Shown piece after piece: positions 45,523-57,080 of a DNA stretch of 64,000 bases. Origin of the DNA: Limnoperna fortunei (Eukaryota; Mollusca; Bivalvia; Mytilida; Modiolidae); the NCBI GenBank assembly GCA_944474755.1, contig OX104120.1:21811242-21875241 (forward strand). The letters are read 5' to 3'. The notes under the pieces are model-generated. The model did no database searches. It had not been told where the DNA came from and saw only the letters and a list, made by a program, of their open reading frames with translations. The position numbers and the translations under genes are program-made. Every line of letters begins with the position of its first letter. Positions within the stretch are counted from its first letter, which is position 1.

Positions 45523-48500
45523 ATGGCATCTTCACTACCAGTATTTCCTCCATTTAATGTGCACGAAAATGCTGCAGACATTCGTTGGAAAAAATGGACT
45601 AGTCGATTAGAAAATCTTTTGATTGGAATGGATGTGAAGGATAAAAAGAGACAACGAGCACTATTGCTTCATTACGCGGGAGAAGAAGTAAATGACATTT
45701 TCGATACCCTAGCTGATACAGGAGAGGATTATGCAACTGCTGTAGCTAAACTCAATGCTTACTTTGCTCCTAAGAAAAATACTGAGTACGAAATATATCG
45801 ATTCCGACAAGCTAAACAAGAAAAAAGTGAATCTATAGACGCTTATCAAACTCGTCTTAGACAATTGTCCGTGAACTGTGAATTTGCTGATGCGGATAAA
45901 GAAATCAAATCGCAAATTATCCAAGGATGTACCTCTACAAGACTTCGTCGAAAAGCTCTAAGGGACGAATTGACTCTAGACCAATTGTTAGTTGCAGCTA
46001 GAGCATTAGAATTATCTGAGCGACAGGCTTGTGAAATCGAACATTCAGAAGAAAAGATGGAAGCCAATGCTGTGTTTCGTAAGAAAAGACCACAACGTCG
46101 TTTTCCGCAAGCAAACAAACAACGGAATAATCATGGGCAGCGTGATCAAGGTACAACAGAAAAGACAAAATGTCGAAATTGTGGTGGATCGTTTCCGCAT
46201 CAAGGACAATGTCCGGCAAAAGGAAAAAAGTGCAACTATTGTAAAAAGTACAGTCACTTTGAAAACGTATGCCGTGCAAAGAAAGCTAAGAAGCGAACTG
46301 TAAATAACATTGACGAAAGCTCAAGTGTAGAGAAGCAATTTGATCAACAGTGTCGTTTGAGTAGTTCAGATGACGATTTTATATTTGGACTTAGTGAAAG
46401 GAAACCAGAAATAAATACAATCAAACGTGATCAACCGAGAATGAATATTAAAATCAACAATTCAGAGATAGACATGCTTATTGACACTGGTTCCAGTCTG
46501 AATGTAATTGATCAAAACACTTACAATGCAATGCAGATAAAGCCAAAATTATCGTCTGCTAAGGCCAAAGTTTATGCATATGGATCGCATCAACATTTAC
46601 AATTCATGGGAAAATTTGATGCCGAAATAGAATCGAGAGAAAGAATAACAACCGCACCTGTTTATGTGTCAAGTGAGAATTCTGGCAATTTGTTAGGTTA
46701 TCATACATCATTGGATTTACAAATCGTGCCTCAAATTTCAAAGCTGTCAGAAGGTAAGACTGACTCATTAATTGCAGAACATAAACAAGTGTTTAATGGA
46801 CTGGTAAATTGAAAGATATGCAAGTAAAACTAGACATTGATGAATCAATCAAACCTGTAATGCAACCGCATAGACGTATACCATTTCATGTTAGAAAGAA
46901 GGTTGAAGCTGAAATCGAACGTCTTGAGAAATTAGATATTATAGAGAGAGTAGAAGGTCCAACCCCATGGGTCTCACCCATAGTAGTCGCGCCCAAGCCG
47001 AAAAGTTCATCAGAAATTAGATTATGTGTAGATATGAGACAACCAAACATTGCGATACAGCGTACATGACATATCACCCCTACCATTGATGATCTAATTA
47101 TTGACTTGAATGGTGCAACTGTATTTTCGAAATTAGACCTCTTAAATGGTTATCATCAATTAGAACTTGCGCCCGAATCGAGAAATATCACTACATTCAC
47201 AACCCATATCGGTTTAAGAAGATACAAAAGGCTGAGTTTCGGAATAACTTCAGCTGCCGAAATCTTTCAAAATGCACTTTGTACTGCTCTCGAAGGTCTA
47301 GATGGTGTCCGAAATATGTCCGATGACATTATTGTGTATGGCTCAACACATGAGGAACACGATCGAAGACTTAAGCGCTTTTCAAAAGGCTTGAAGAAAA
47401 GAATTTGACACTTAATAAAAAGAAGTGCGAATTCAATAAGAACAAGATCGAATTCTTTGGACACGTATTTAGCTCATCTGGAATTTCCGCTGATCCTCGA
47501 AAAATAGAATCGATTCAGAATGCCGAGATTCCGAAAGATGTTTCAGAAGTACGCAGCTTATTAGCAATGACAAACTATGTAGGCCGGTTTATACCCAATT
47601 ACTCTACGATAACTGAGCCAATCCGACAACTCGTGCGTCATGGAGTTCCGTGGAAATGGGATAAAGATCAACAACTCGCATTTGATACATTGAAGGATGA
47701 ACTGACTAATAACAGAACTATGTCCTACTTTGATCCGCGAAAAGAAACAACGCTACTTGTAGATGCAAGTCCGGTAGGTCTTGGAGCGATACTCACACAA
47801 GATGGAAAAGTGAATGCCTATGCAAGCCGAGCACTTAGTGAAGTCGAGAAACGATATAGTCAGACTGATCGTGAAGGCCTTGCCATCGTTTGGGCAATAG
47901 AACATTTCCGCTTATATCTCTACGGACATAAGTTCACATTGGTGACCGATCATCTTCCTTTGGAACATATATTCAACAATCCAAAATCAAAACCGCCAGC
48001 ACGAATAGAGAGATGGAGACTTAGACTGCAAGCTTACGACTTCGATGTGAAATACCGTAAAGGAAAGTCTAATATCGCCGATTATCTTTCGAGACATCCG
48101 AATTTGAAAGAAGTGAAAACTGATCATAGTGACATAGCAGAGGATTATATTAACTTTCTGTCTACAAATGCAGTTCCAAAAGCAATGACCATCGAAGAAA
48201 TAGCCGAAGCATCAAACAAGGATGATAATATTCAACGTGCTATACAAGCTGTAGAAACAGGACTATGGGATAATTGTTATGATAACAAGACATTAGATAC
48301 ACTGAGTCGACTAAAGAATGAAATCACTGTAGTTGATACTGGAAATGGAAAAATTCTAATGCATGACAATAGGATTATAATTCCGAACGTATTAACTGGC
48401 CGTGTGATACAATTAGCTCATGAAGGACATATGGGTACTGTCCGTACGAAGCAGATTTTAAGGGAAAAAGTATACTTCCCTGGTATCGATAAACGTGTAG

Positions 48501-49465
48501 AAGATGTATGTAAAAGTTGTATTCCGTGTTTAGCGGCAACTCCGAAAAAGACATTTGAACCATTGAGAATGTCCGAACTTCCAAATAAACCCTGGAGTTA
48601 CGTCAGCGCCGATTTCTGTGGCCCGTTTCCCAGTGGACATTATTTACTTGTCATCATTGACGAATATTCACGATTTCCAGTGGTAGACACGCTAACTTCA
48701 GTGTCAGCGAAATCCGTATTACCGCTACTAGACAAGGTGTTTTCCATTTTTGGAATACCAGAAACTATGAAAACAGATAATGGAAGTCCGTGGCAAAGTG
48801 ACGAATTCCGAAATTATGCAAAACATATGGGATTTACTCATCGTAAAATCACTCCCTTATGGCCTCAAAGCAACGCAGAATGTGAAAGATTCATGCGTAG
48901 TATAGGAAAAGCTATTCGAGCAGCTCATGTGGAAAATAAGAATTGGAAGCAAGAAATGCACGTATTCTTGAGAAACTACCGAGCTACCAAACATGCAACG
49001 ACTGACCGTTCACCAGCAGAACTTTTATTTGGTAGAACTATGCGAACAAAGTTACCGTCATTTAATCCGAAGGAAAGCACAGATAGTGACATTCGTGACA
49101 CTGACATGAAACGAAAATTGAAAATGAAACAATACGCCGATAACCGTAGAATTGCTAGACCATCTAACATTACCGTTGGAGATTCGGTATTAATTCGACA
49201 AGAAAAGAAGAACAAACTGTCTACTCCGTTCAATCCGAATCCGTATCGAGTAGTATCAACAAAAGGAACAATGATAACTGCAGAAAGGAATGGACATGAG
49301 GTGACCAGAAATTCATCGTTTTACAAGCCAATCAAAGTAATGAACGAACAGGATGATAAAAGTGACGACGATGAACTAACCAACAATGAACCGCATGTCG
49401 AACTGAGGAGATCTGTGAGAGAACGAAAATGTCCGGATTATTTAAAGGACTATGTTCCGAAATAG
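45523..49465 (+). pseudogene. Gypsy-family gag-pro-pol polyprotein, broken by three lesions
   Basis: The domain order is standard for Gypsy elements. A Gag core starts at the ATG at 45523. Two zinc knuckles follow (CRNCGGSFPHQGQC and CNYCKKYSHFENVC). The protease has DTGSSLNVID. The reverse transcriptase has KLDLLNGYHQLEL, FGITSA and SDDIIVYG. RNase H starts at LLVDASPVGLGA. The integrase has an H2C2 finger (CKSCIPC) and a DDE core (ADFCGP, KTDNG, AECER), and a basic C-terminus ends at 49465. Together these would copy RNA to DNA and insert it. Lesions are an apparent one-base loss near 46800, TGA for a CGA arginine codon at 47067-47069, and a frameshift near 47380-47400. Without them it would be a single long frame. 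The SDD catalytic form is, as far as I recall, usual in this clade. It sits inside duplication copy 2 only. Confidence 0.9.
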
Positions 49466-49667
49466 TTCCGTGCTAAAATGTGTAGCCAGTGAAATGGGCA
49501 TAATAATCCCAGGCACACATTTACTAAGATAAAGTCTTAGTATTTATGTGTGCCTGGGATTATTATGCCCATTTCACTGGCTACACATTTTAGCACGGAA
49601 CTATTTCGGAACATAGTCCTTTAAATAATCCGGACATTTTCGTTCTCTCACAGATCTCCTCAGTTCG
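49399..49667. repeat. Near-perfect foldback at the Gypsy 3' end
   Basis: The last 22 or so codons of the integrase frame plus about 64 bp of 3' untranslated DNA (49399-49529) are repeated inverted at 49535-49667, around a loop of about 5 nt (TAAAG). The arms are about 131-133 bp and differ only near the centre. The minisatellite resumes right after the second arm. No polypurine tract or 3' LTR is present, so the foldback has replaced the element's end. Confidence 0.9.
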
Positions 49668-49921
49668 TTATACTGTTATACCTTAGAGATCCCAAACCCT
49701 TCCCCATTACTGTTATACCATAGAGATCCCAAACCCTTCCCCATTACTGTTATACCTTAGTGATCCCAAACCCTTCCCCATTACTGTTATACCATAGAGA
49801 TCCCAAACCCTTCCCCATTACTGTTATACCTTAGAGATCCCAAACCCTTCCCCATTACTGTTATACCTTAGAGATCCCAAACCCTTCCCCATTACTGTTA
49901 TACCTTAGAGATCCCAAACCC
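49668..49921 (+). repeat. 37-bp minisatellite, right of the Gypsy element
   Basis: About six and a half units are present of the same repeat found at 45152-45245. Copy 1 of the duplication has a single unit (18402-18438). The array therefore expanded in copy 2, or collapsed in copy 1, and the Gypsy element landed in it. Confidence 0.92.
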
Positions 49922-52900
49922 AACGAATTTATTGTTATACCTTAACACACGACATACAGAAATGTTTCATAACAAAAAAATAATAAACTACAGCCACACA
50001 ATAGACAACCAACAGATTCGAAACATATTTCCTTAGGGGCCAGTCAATACCATTTGAGACAGTGAAAAACGCAATAGGACACATACTTTTTTATGTCTGC
50101 AAAATTATTGGACAGCTTAATTAAGCACTGATAAGACAACACGTTTTTTATAACTATCGTCATCAATGAAAATTTAAATTCAAAACCAACATACTGTAAC
50201 ACAACAATTTGTTTAACAAACAAAAATACTGTATAGTAGCCATATACTGGATGGGACGACCACTTTTTATAACACATCTGATGTAGATAGCAACTTATTT
50301 TTTAATTTTGGGAGAAAGGATATTGTCTTTTTTAAATGATAATTTAAAATGCACCGTTCCAAGGAATTATTTTGTGGTTTTTTTGTTGTCACTTATCGTT
50401 TCAGATGTCGTTGTATTATAATGCAGTTGGAACAATCAACTTAAAATATATATTTCTGATTTATCTTTTTCCACAACTCTCTGATATGATCAAAGCAGCC
50501 AGTATTCTTCAAGAAGATTACAATGCAGAGTGCGACGTTCGAAAGCGTATACTAATGATAAATAATTGTCCTTCAGAAAGTAATATCGAGGTGAAAAAAC
50601 TGTGCAAGTCCAGGAATGAACAAATTTTGCATAATGTACCAGTAACGTCAAAGAAAACTGGTTTCTTTTACAGAAACTTAGAATGCCTTAAATGCAATAA
50701 GGAAAATGCATCTGATGCAATGCCGTGTAATTTAGAAATTTATTGTCGCTCAACTCGTAATGTCTAGCATTTAAACTATTTATCATCAAATGCTGAAATA
50801 TTGGAAAAATCGCATAACATGCAATGTGGCATTGCTTATCGGGATGCCACAGGGATGTTGTGGGTACTACATGATGGAGAAATCATAAAAGTCTGCTACG
50901 TAAAACAGGAAAGCAATGTTACAGGCGAATTTAAGAACTTTTATTGTTATTCGTACGGAACAAAAAAGGTGTAGACATTATTTTGCCTATTTCTGTTGCT
51001 TATTTACAAGAATCGTTAAAAATAACTGAAAAAGATGGAACCTGTCAATCGAATCAAACGCTTAGTATAGCAGAAGTAAGTATATTTAAAGAGAAGATGA
51101 ACTAAACACTAACCTTAATTTAAATCAATCACGAAAGAAACAATCGCCAACAAATAAATGTAAAAAACAACAAAACACGGCACAAGTGCTTCCTTGTAAC
51201 AGTCAAATGAAACATTGTGTGAAGTTGTTGAACCGGTTAAAGGGATACCATATTTATTTCTTTGTGGATTAGGTTAATATGCATATAGTTACAAGGTAGC
51301 TATTATCAAGGCCACCGAATAATTCGTAGGCGAATACGTTAGTGCGCATTTAAGCACCTATAAAATAAAAATATTTTTGAAAGGAAAGAAACTGTATAGT
51401 ACGCGTTTCCTTATGTCTGCCTTTAACTAAGACTATACGACATGTGGCTATTTATATTTGCACGTATTGATGTGTAGGGCGTTTTGCACTGCATCTTTGG
51501 CCTCAAGTACACGCTAACCCTTAGCATCAGCTGATCGTAGTTTTAAAAACTCACATCCTCTGACCAACTTTACCAAAATTTCTTTAAAAATCTTCGTTTA
51601 TGGTTCGTGCTTGGAGCAGTATTTTAGTGTTAGAAAAGTTTTCAAGTTGACGGTTTTCAACAATTTATTCCTTCTTTATTCATTAATGAGCGATATATAA
51701 AAACAATAACCAAACTATGTTAGATTAAAGATTCTTTTTAATTTATTTTGCTCATATTTTTATTGAAACTTGCTTTGATTGTTGTCATAACTGATATCAA
51801 GTTGTTTTCTTGTAGGATAGATGTCTAGACGTGCTCTGTTATCCTGGACGAATTCTTGTTAATGATACATGTTTACCTTTGCTTGAAATAACTAAGCACA
51901 TTGGATATGTTTTATCATTGGAATAAAGTGCCCATAAATCGTTTTACATAGACAACATGCACTCATTTCTAAATACTACAAGGAATAAAATGCAAAACTT
52001 TATTCGTAAAAATGCGAATTTGTGTAATTCTTTGCGTTTTGGAGAAGCTATTTATTTTGCAAATATAAACTGTCATCATTCTGGTACATTAAGTAAAAAA
52101 GACACTTCTGTATTAGTTTACCAAAAACTATTTTGTTTTGACAAAGTGAACAGGACGGGACTGGAAGAACAGCTTCTTTTACTTACCAGACTTAAAGTGA
52201 GTGTAAGGTATTTGGGAAACTTGTATCAGTTCTCATTAAAACAAAATGCTAATGCTTTTCTACTACCGTCAATGGTATTAAATTCCGAGCTTAACAACAG
52301 CTGTTATATTAGGAGAAAAGTCTTTAAGGATTTTGAAAAATATTCTCATGTTACAGAATTGTTGTTGTGTAAGCAAGTCGAACTTAAAAGGAATGAATTT
52401 TGGATTGATAATGAGACTTTGGAACTAAATATTATTTTTTTAAAAGTCAAACTAAGTAATTTAGAGTATACAATTACGCCCACAAATAAGATACAAGTAT
52501 GCGCGGAGCAGTACAAATCGATGTTCTCATTTACACAAGAAAAAGAAAGTTTATTTCAATACGCGTTAGGAGTAGCATTAATGATTTCTACTTGTATATC
52601 ACTTTTTTGTTTAATAGTAACATTTTTGACGTATTTGTTATTACCTAGTTTGCGGACAATACCAGGTAAAAATAATATGTGTTTAATAGTTTCTATGATT
52701 AGCGCCCATTCACTCTATCAATTCGGATTGCTTCAAACTGAACTTGTGTATGCATGTATCGTTATTGGATTCATTATTCATTATTTTTGGCTTGTTACTT
52801 TTTTATGGCTTAATGTTTGTTCATTTCATATGTTTCGAGTTTTTAGAAGTATGACTAGCATGATCAGTTTACGCGACAATGACAGAAAAACCAGAACTTG

Positions 52901-53640
52901 GTTGTGTTATTCCATTTATTCATATGGGACTCCTTTTTTTATTGTATCAATAAATGCTGGTGTGACGGCTATCGTAAGGAACTATTCTGATGTTGGATAC
53001 GGTGGCTTTATATGTTTTATAAATAACCCAATATCTTTAATTGTAACATTTATACTGCTAATAGTTCTTGTGTGTTTGTCAAACATTGTTTTCTTTGTTG
53101 TGACTGCATGTAGAATTAGAACTTCTGCAAAAGATTCAAAAGAACGACTTATGGGGTCAAACAAACTGCACTATTCCATCTACATTAAATTATTTATGAT
53201 AACTGGAATTTCCTGGATATTCCAAATAATAGATTCCTTTTTACCAGATTCTGTTGAAAAAAATGTGTTTTCGGCAATAACCTCTTTGTCAAACTCTTTA
53301 CAGGGAGTTTTTATTTTTGTGGCATACGTATGTAAACAAAGAGTGTTACACTTACTAAAAAATAAAGTATGCACCAAAAAACATCTGACAACATCTAAAT
53401 CAAGTGCCAGAACAACAAGAATGTAAGATTTGTTTAGAACTATTCTTTACATATTTTATTACATATTTTTTATCTTTGCATTCAATATATTGACGGACCA
53501 TAGAGCTACAGATTTTCCCTTCGTAAAAATTGAAAAAATGAAAAACAAAAATGTTTTGACTTTTTTTTACATATTGTATAAAATATTTTATTATCTTTGC
53601 ATTCAATATATTGTTTAAATTGTAACCTTATAGTTCTACC
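49922..53640. repeat. Segmental duplication block D, copy 2
   Basis: The block is collinear with 18402-22060. Its 3' part has a local tandem duplication of about 120 bp (53440-53625) not seen in copy 1. Confidence 0.85.
50405..53426 (+). pseudogene. Methuselah-like / class-B-type GPCR, copy 2 (broken N-terminus, intact 7TM frame)
   Basis: Exons are 50405-51075 and 51816-53426, with a GTAAGT donor and a CTTGTAG acceptor. Exon 1 starts at an ATG after TTTCAG. It encodes a hydrophobic leader and the ectodomain pieces NCPSESNIEVKKLC and FFYRNLECLKC, but has TAG at 50765 and a net 34-bp loss near 50965. Exon 2 has TAA at 51924 and is then open for 500 codons. From the ATG at 51957 the 489-residue frame has a stalk of about 195 residues and seven hydrophobic helices (roughly 201-228, 241-262, 264-292, 314-336, 357-388, 405-428, 436-460). 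SLRTIPGKNNMCLIVSM follows helix 1 and SLSNSLQGVFIFVAYVCK lies in helix 7. There is no GPS motif. A shortened receptor from an internal start is conceivable. All its stops fall where copy 1 has sense codons. Confidence 0.85.
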
Positions 53641-53819
53641 AACCGGCGAAAACTATCTTTAATGCACAAAATACAGAATTGTTGTTGTGTAAGCAAGTCG
53701 GACATATAAAAATCGAATTTAAATACAGAAAAACATATAAAGGATATAACCCTTCAATCTTCTTTATTCAATATTGAAGGTTAATTAGAACATTCGGCAT
53801 ACGAACAATGAAATTCTGT
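53641..53819. other. Downstream of GPCR copy 2, with a 29-bp copy of its exon
   Basis: Bases 53672-53700 repeat exactly the exon 2 segment 52352-52380 (starts TACAGAATTGTTG, ends GCAAGTCG). The rest is not recognised. Homology to copy 1 has already ended. Confidence 0.7.
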
Positions 53820-54080
53820 TTGTTTTTTTTGATGGTGTTTAACGCCACTTTCAGCAATTTTTCAGCTATATCATGGCGTCCAGTTTTTATTGGGGGAGGA
53901 AGCCGGAGTACCCGGAGAAAACCCCCGACCTGCGGTAGGAAAACTGGCAATCCTTGTCAATTAAGATTGGAGTCGAGTACACCCTGCCTGCAGTGAGAAT
54001 CGAACCCGCAATCTCAGTGTTGACAGACCACGTGATCAGTAGTAGACGAACTACCTTGACCACTCGCCCACCGAGGCCCC
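53820..54080 (-). mobile_element. Full-length tRNA-derived SINE with 13-bp target duplication
   Basis: On the minus strand it starts GGGGCCTCGGTGGGCGAGTGG (A box) and has GGTTCGATTCTCACTGCAGG (B box), CTTAATTGACAAGGATTGCC and TGGACGCCATGATATAGCTG. It ends in a poly-A-like tail. AATGAAATTCTGT occurs at 53807-53819 and again at 54081-54093, a perfect 13-bp target-site duplication. This is the best-preserved SINE in the window and serves as the reference for the other copies. It would be pol III-transcribed and mobilised by a LINE, as is known for SINEs. Confidence 0.88.
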
Positions 54081-54093
54081 AATGAAATTCTGT

Positions 54094-54871
54094 CATTTCT
54101 AATAACAGTAAACCGTTTAACGCTTTTTATTTGTTAATAATTAAATATTGATAAAATAAAAATGTTCAATAGGACACGCCACCCTTATTGATTTGGCTTT
54201 TTATGTTGGGTTTGACAAGTCGCCACGTGTGTATTAATACGCCATTCACGAAAATCCTGCTTAATTGTTCTTTTTGTTGTTTATTTAATTGTTTCAAGAA
54301 ATATAAATACATTACAAATACATTTCATAAACTAATGTCAAGTACAGATAAGCCGCTGCTACAAAATGTATATAAACATATAAAACGAATAAATAAAAAT
54401 CTTTAATCGCATGGCTTTCTCTCCCATTGTGTTATTGGACTGTATTTGTATATAGTGTACATATTTGTTTTTGCTGTATTTTGTTTGATTATTTTGTTCA
54501 TGTTATTGTATGTTATTGTACATTAAATGCATTATATGAGAATAAAGATATGTAGCTTACTTTTCTTGTGTAATATTTATTTGAACGGATTTATTTAAAT
54601 TTGGCTTTTTTTTTGTTTTTAACATAGTTGTCCTGTTAAAGTTTATTTCATCAGCAGCTAATTCTATTTTATATTGTATAAATAGTGTACATGCTTTATT
54701 ATTTTATAATTATATATTTTGTTTTTGTAAGCCAGATTTCAAAGAAATAAACATTAAAATTAACAGATTTGCTATTTTATTATTTACAAACATTTCATAT
54801 TACTGTATCCTTCATGATTATATTATGATTAATCCAATAAATGCAACAATTTACGAAATGATTATTTCAAT
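54094..54871. other. Unassigned AT-rich stretch
   Basis: I see no gene or repeat. The ATG-initiated frame 54188-54406 has no recognisable motif. Confidence 0.4.
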
Positions 54872-55065
54872 GGGGCCCCGGTGGCCGATTGGTCACTGTA
54901 GTTCGTCTACTATTCATCACGTGGTCTGTCAACGCTGACGTTGCGGGTTCGAGTCTCACTGCGGGACTCACTGCGTTCGACTCTTATCTTTATTGACAAG
55001 GATTTTCGAAGGTCGGGGGTTTCTCCTGGTATTCAGGCTTGCTCCCCAACTAAAACTGGACGGAA
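54872..55065 (+). repeat. tRNA-derived SINE, 3'-truncated
   Basis: GGGGCCCCGGTGGCCGATTGG (head), GTCTGTCAACGCTGACGTTG, GGGTTCGAGTCTCACTG (B box), TTGACAAGGATTTTCG and GGTCGGGGGTTTCTCC follow the reference SINE at 53820-54080. It breaks off at ACTGGACGGAATA, before the tail. GGGACTCACTGC is a small internal duplication. Confidence 0.8.
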
Positions 55066-56292
55066 TATACAACCTATTAAGGTATAACAGTAGTAAATGT
55101 GTACCAGTAACAGGTTACCAGATTGTGTACCCTACATTAAGTACAGTACTAAATACTTTGTTGAGTTCTGATTTGGTCAATAGTGGTTACATGTGTACAA
55201 TTTTTTGTCTGTAAGCTCCTGCATAAATTAAAGTTTTGTTAGTACTTTCGCCTATAGCCAAAACATTTATTACCGTTCAACCTTAAAATTATCGATGTGC
55301 ACATTATTTGTTAAAACAAGTACGGTGCGGATATATATATTTGTCACTGTATATATGAATGTAAGCTGTCGTTTCATAATATATATTTTGCTGAAAAAAA
55401 ATTATCGTATCATAAAAATTTTCATAAATGTGGTGCCTCTTTTATACCTGTTAAATCGCGAAAACCGCTAACACAAGTCTATTGAGTAAGTAACGTTTTG
55501 CTACGATATCAGAATCGGAATTTTTATAACATGAGAAACTTGAACAATTAGCATTTGAAAACCCACTTTCGTGGAAATCTAAAGGAGTTATACTAAAATA
55601 TTAATATCTATGTCTTTATTATAGCACTAAAAACTAAATAAGAAAATAGTTAAAATGTGAAAACATTCACATTTGACCCATTACCAGTAAAAAGCGTTAA
55701 AAAATAGAGAATAATTCCCTTATAGTTACTATCATATCTATCATCAATTCCAACCTTTTATTTTATACCAGAAATGATATTGGTAAAATATAAAAACAAT
55801 TGGTCATCTTAGTCACTATATCAAGCCCGTAAGCTACAGAACGACGACACATTTTTGTCAATTTTTGTTTACAATAATCTTCCCAACATTTTATGGGCGC
55901 ATGGTACACTCTTTTGTTGGGAAGTAAATGTGCTTTACATAAACATTTCAGTGTCCAAGAAAAGTAATGGTGTAGATAATTTCGTATATATGCAGCTTTG
56001 AAAGTGTATGTTATATTACCTTTTCTATTCTGTAACTATCAGCTGATTATTGTTTCTCTACATGATATTATATCCGTATACCTTAAACATAATGCTTGCA
56101 CACTACAATGGTCAGCATTGGTTGGCTGTATGTACACCTTACAACTTCCTCCCATTTAATATTAAATATATGCTTATGTTTCCCACTGCCTTTTTACTAT
56201 GATATTATCTGATGGTTTCATACGAGTGAGTGCTACGGCATGTACAAGTCTGTTAGTATCTGCTGGTACCTTATGATTGTATGAGGATCCTA
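55066..56292. other. Unassigned stretch
   Basis: I see no coding or repeat signature. Confidence 0.4.
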
Positions 56293-56560
56293 TACCTTGA
56301 TTAGTTATGCTAGTATAATGGATTTGTTGCTGCTCGTCCTTTGAGAGTATTTGTATCCTACTAATCCTTGATTAGTCATGCTGGTTGAATGGAGTTGCTA
56401 CTGCTTGTCCTTTAAACATAATTACATCTTAATCCTTGATTCGTTAGCTGGTTGAATGGATTTGTTACTGCTTGTCCTATGAGGGAATTTGTATCCTAAT
56501 CCTTGATTAGTCATGCTGGTTGAATGGATTTGTTACTTCTCGCCCTTTGGGAGTGTTTCT
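56293..56560 (+). repeat. Tandem repeat, about 69 bp x 4
   Basis: Units start near 56295, 56363, 56433 and 56499 with AATCCTTGATTAGTCATGCT or variants. They contain TGAATGGATTTGTTACTGCT and TGTCCTTTGAGAG. The unit is not in frame-preserving form and no coding is implied. Confidence 0.8.
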
Positions 56561-56569
56561 ATCCCAATC

Positions 56570-57080
56570 ACAGACACAAGTACTGTACATTGAATTGCGA
56601 GCAAACAATGATTAGAACAAGGAAAATCGAGGATTTGTTTGTTTGTTAAAATCGTCTTTAACGCCACGTTCAGCAATTTTACGCTATATCATGGCATCCA
56701 GTTTTTATCGGGGGAAGAAGCCGAAGGACCCTCGAAAAACCTCCGACCTTCGGTAGGAAAACTGACATTCTTGTCAATTAAGAATGGCGTTGTGTACACC
56801 TTGCCCGCAGTGAAGCTCAAACCCGCACGCTCAGTGAAAGATAAGTCATTCCAAACAAGAGTAAAACGTTTTTATTAACATCTTCTTCAAGTTGATGAAT
56901 ATACACATTTTTTATATCTATTTAAAAGAGACTTACAGTGAACAGAATTAGTTATATGTCACTACTTAATATTCTAAATTGGATACATGAAGGAGAAAAT
57001 TTTATAGCCTTGTTGTATTAAAGACAAATTTTGATTGCAGTCAGCATCCGTTATTATGATGTATCAATATGTTGGAAAAT
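56570..57080. repeat. Paralogous block matching 26770-27260
   Basis: The same ordered landmarks are present as in 26770-27260, including the shared minus-strand SINE. The flanks on both sides are not recognisably similar. Confidence 0.6.
56632..56838 (-). repeat. tRNA-derived SINE, head-truncated
   Basis: On the minus strand this reads from a GAGCTTCACTGCGGGCAAGG-type segment through CTTAATTGACAAGAATGTCA and GGATGCCATGATATAGCGTA to an AACAAACAAAC tail. The orthologous insertion is at 26828-27036. Confidence 0.75.

Noticed and set aside
45846..46279. Antisense open frames over gag
   Set aside because: They overlap a clear zinc-knuckle gag sequence on the plus strand and have no motifs of their own.
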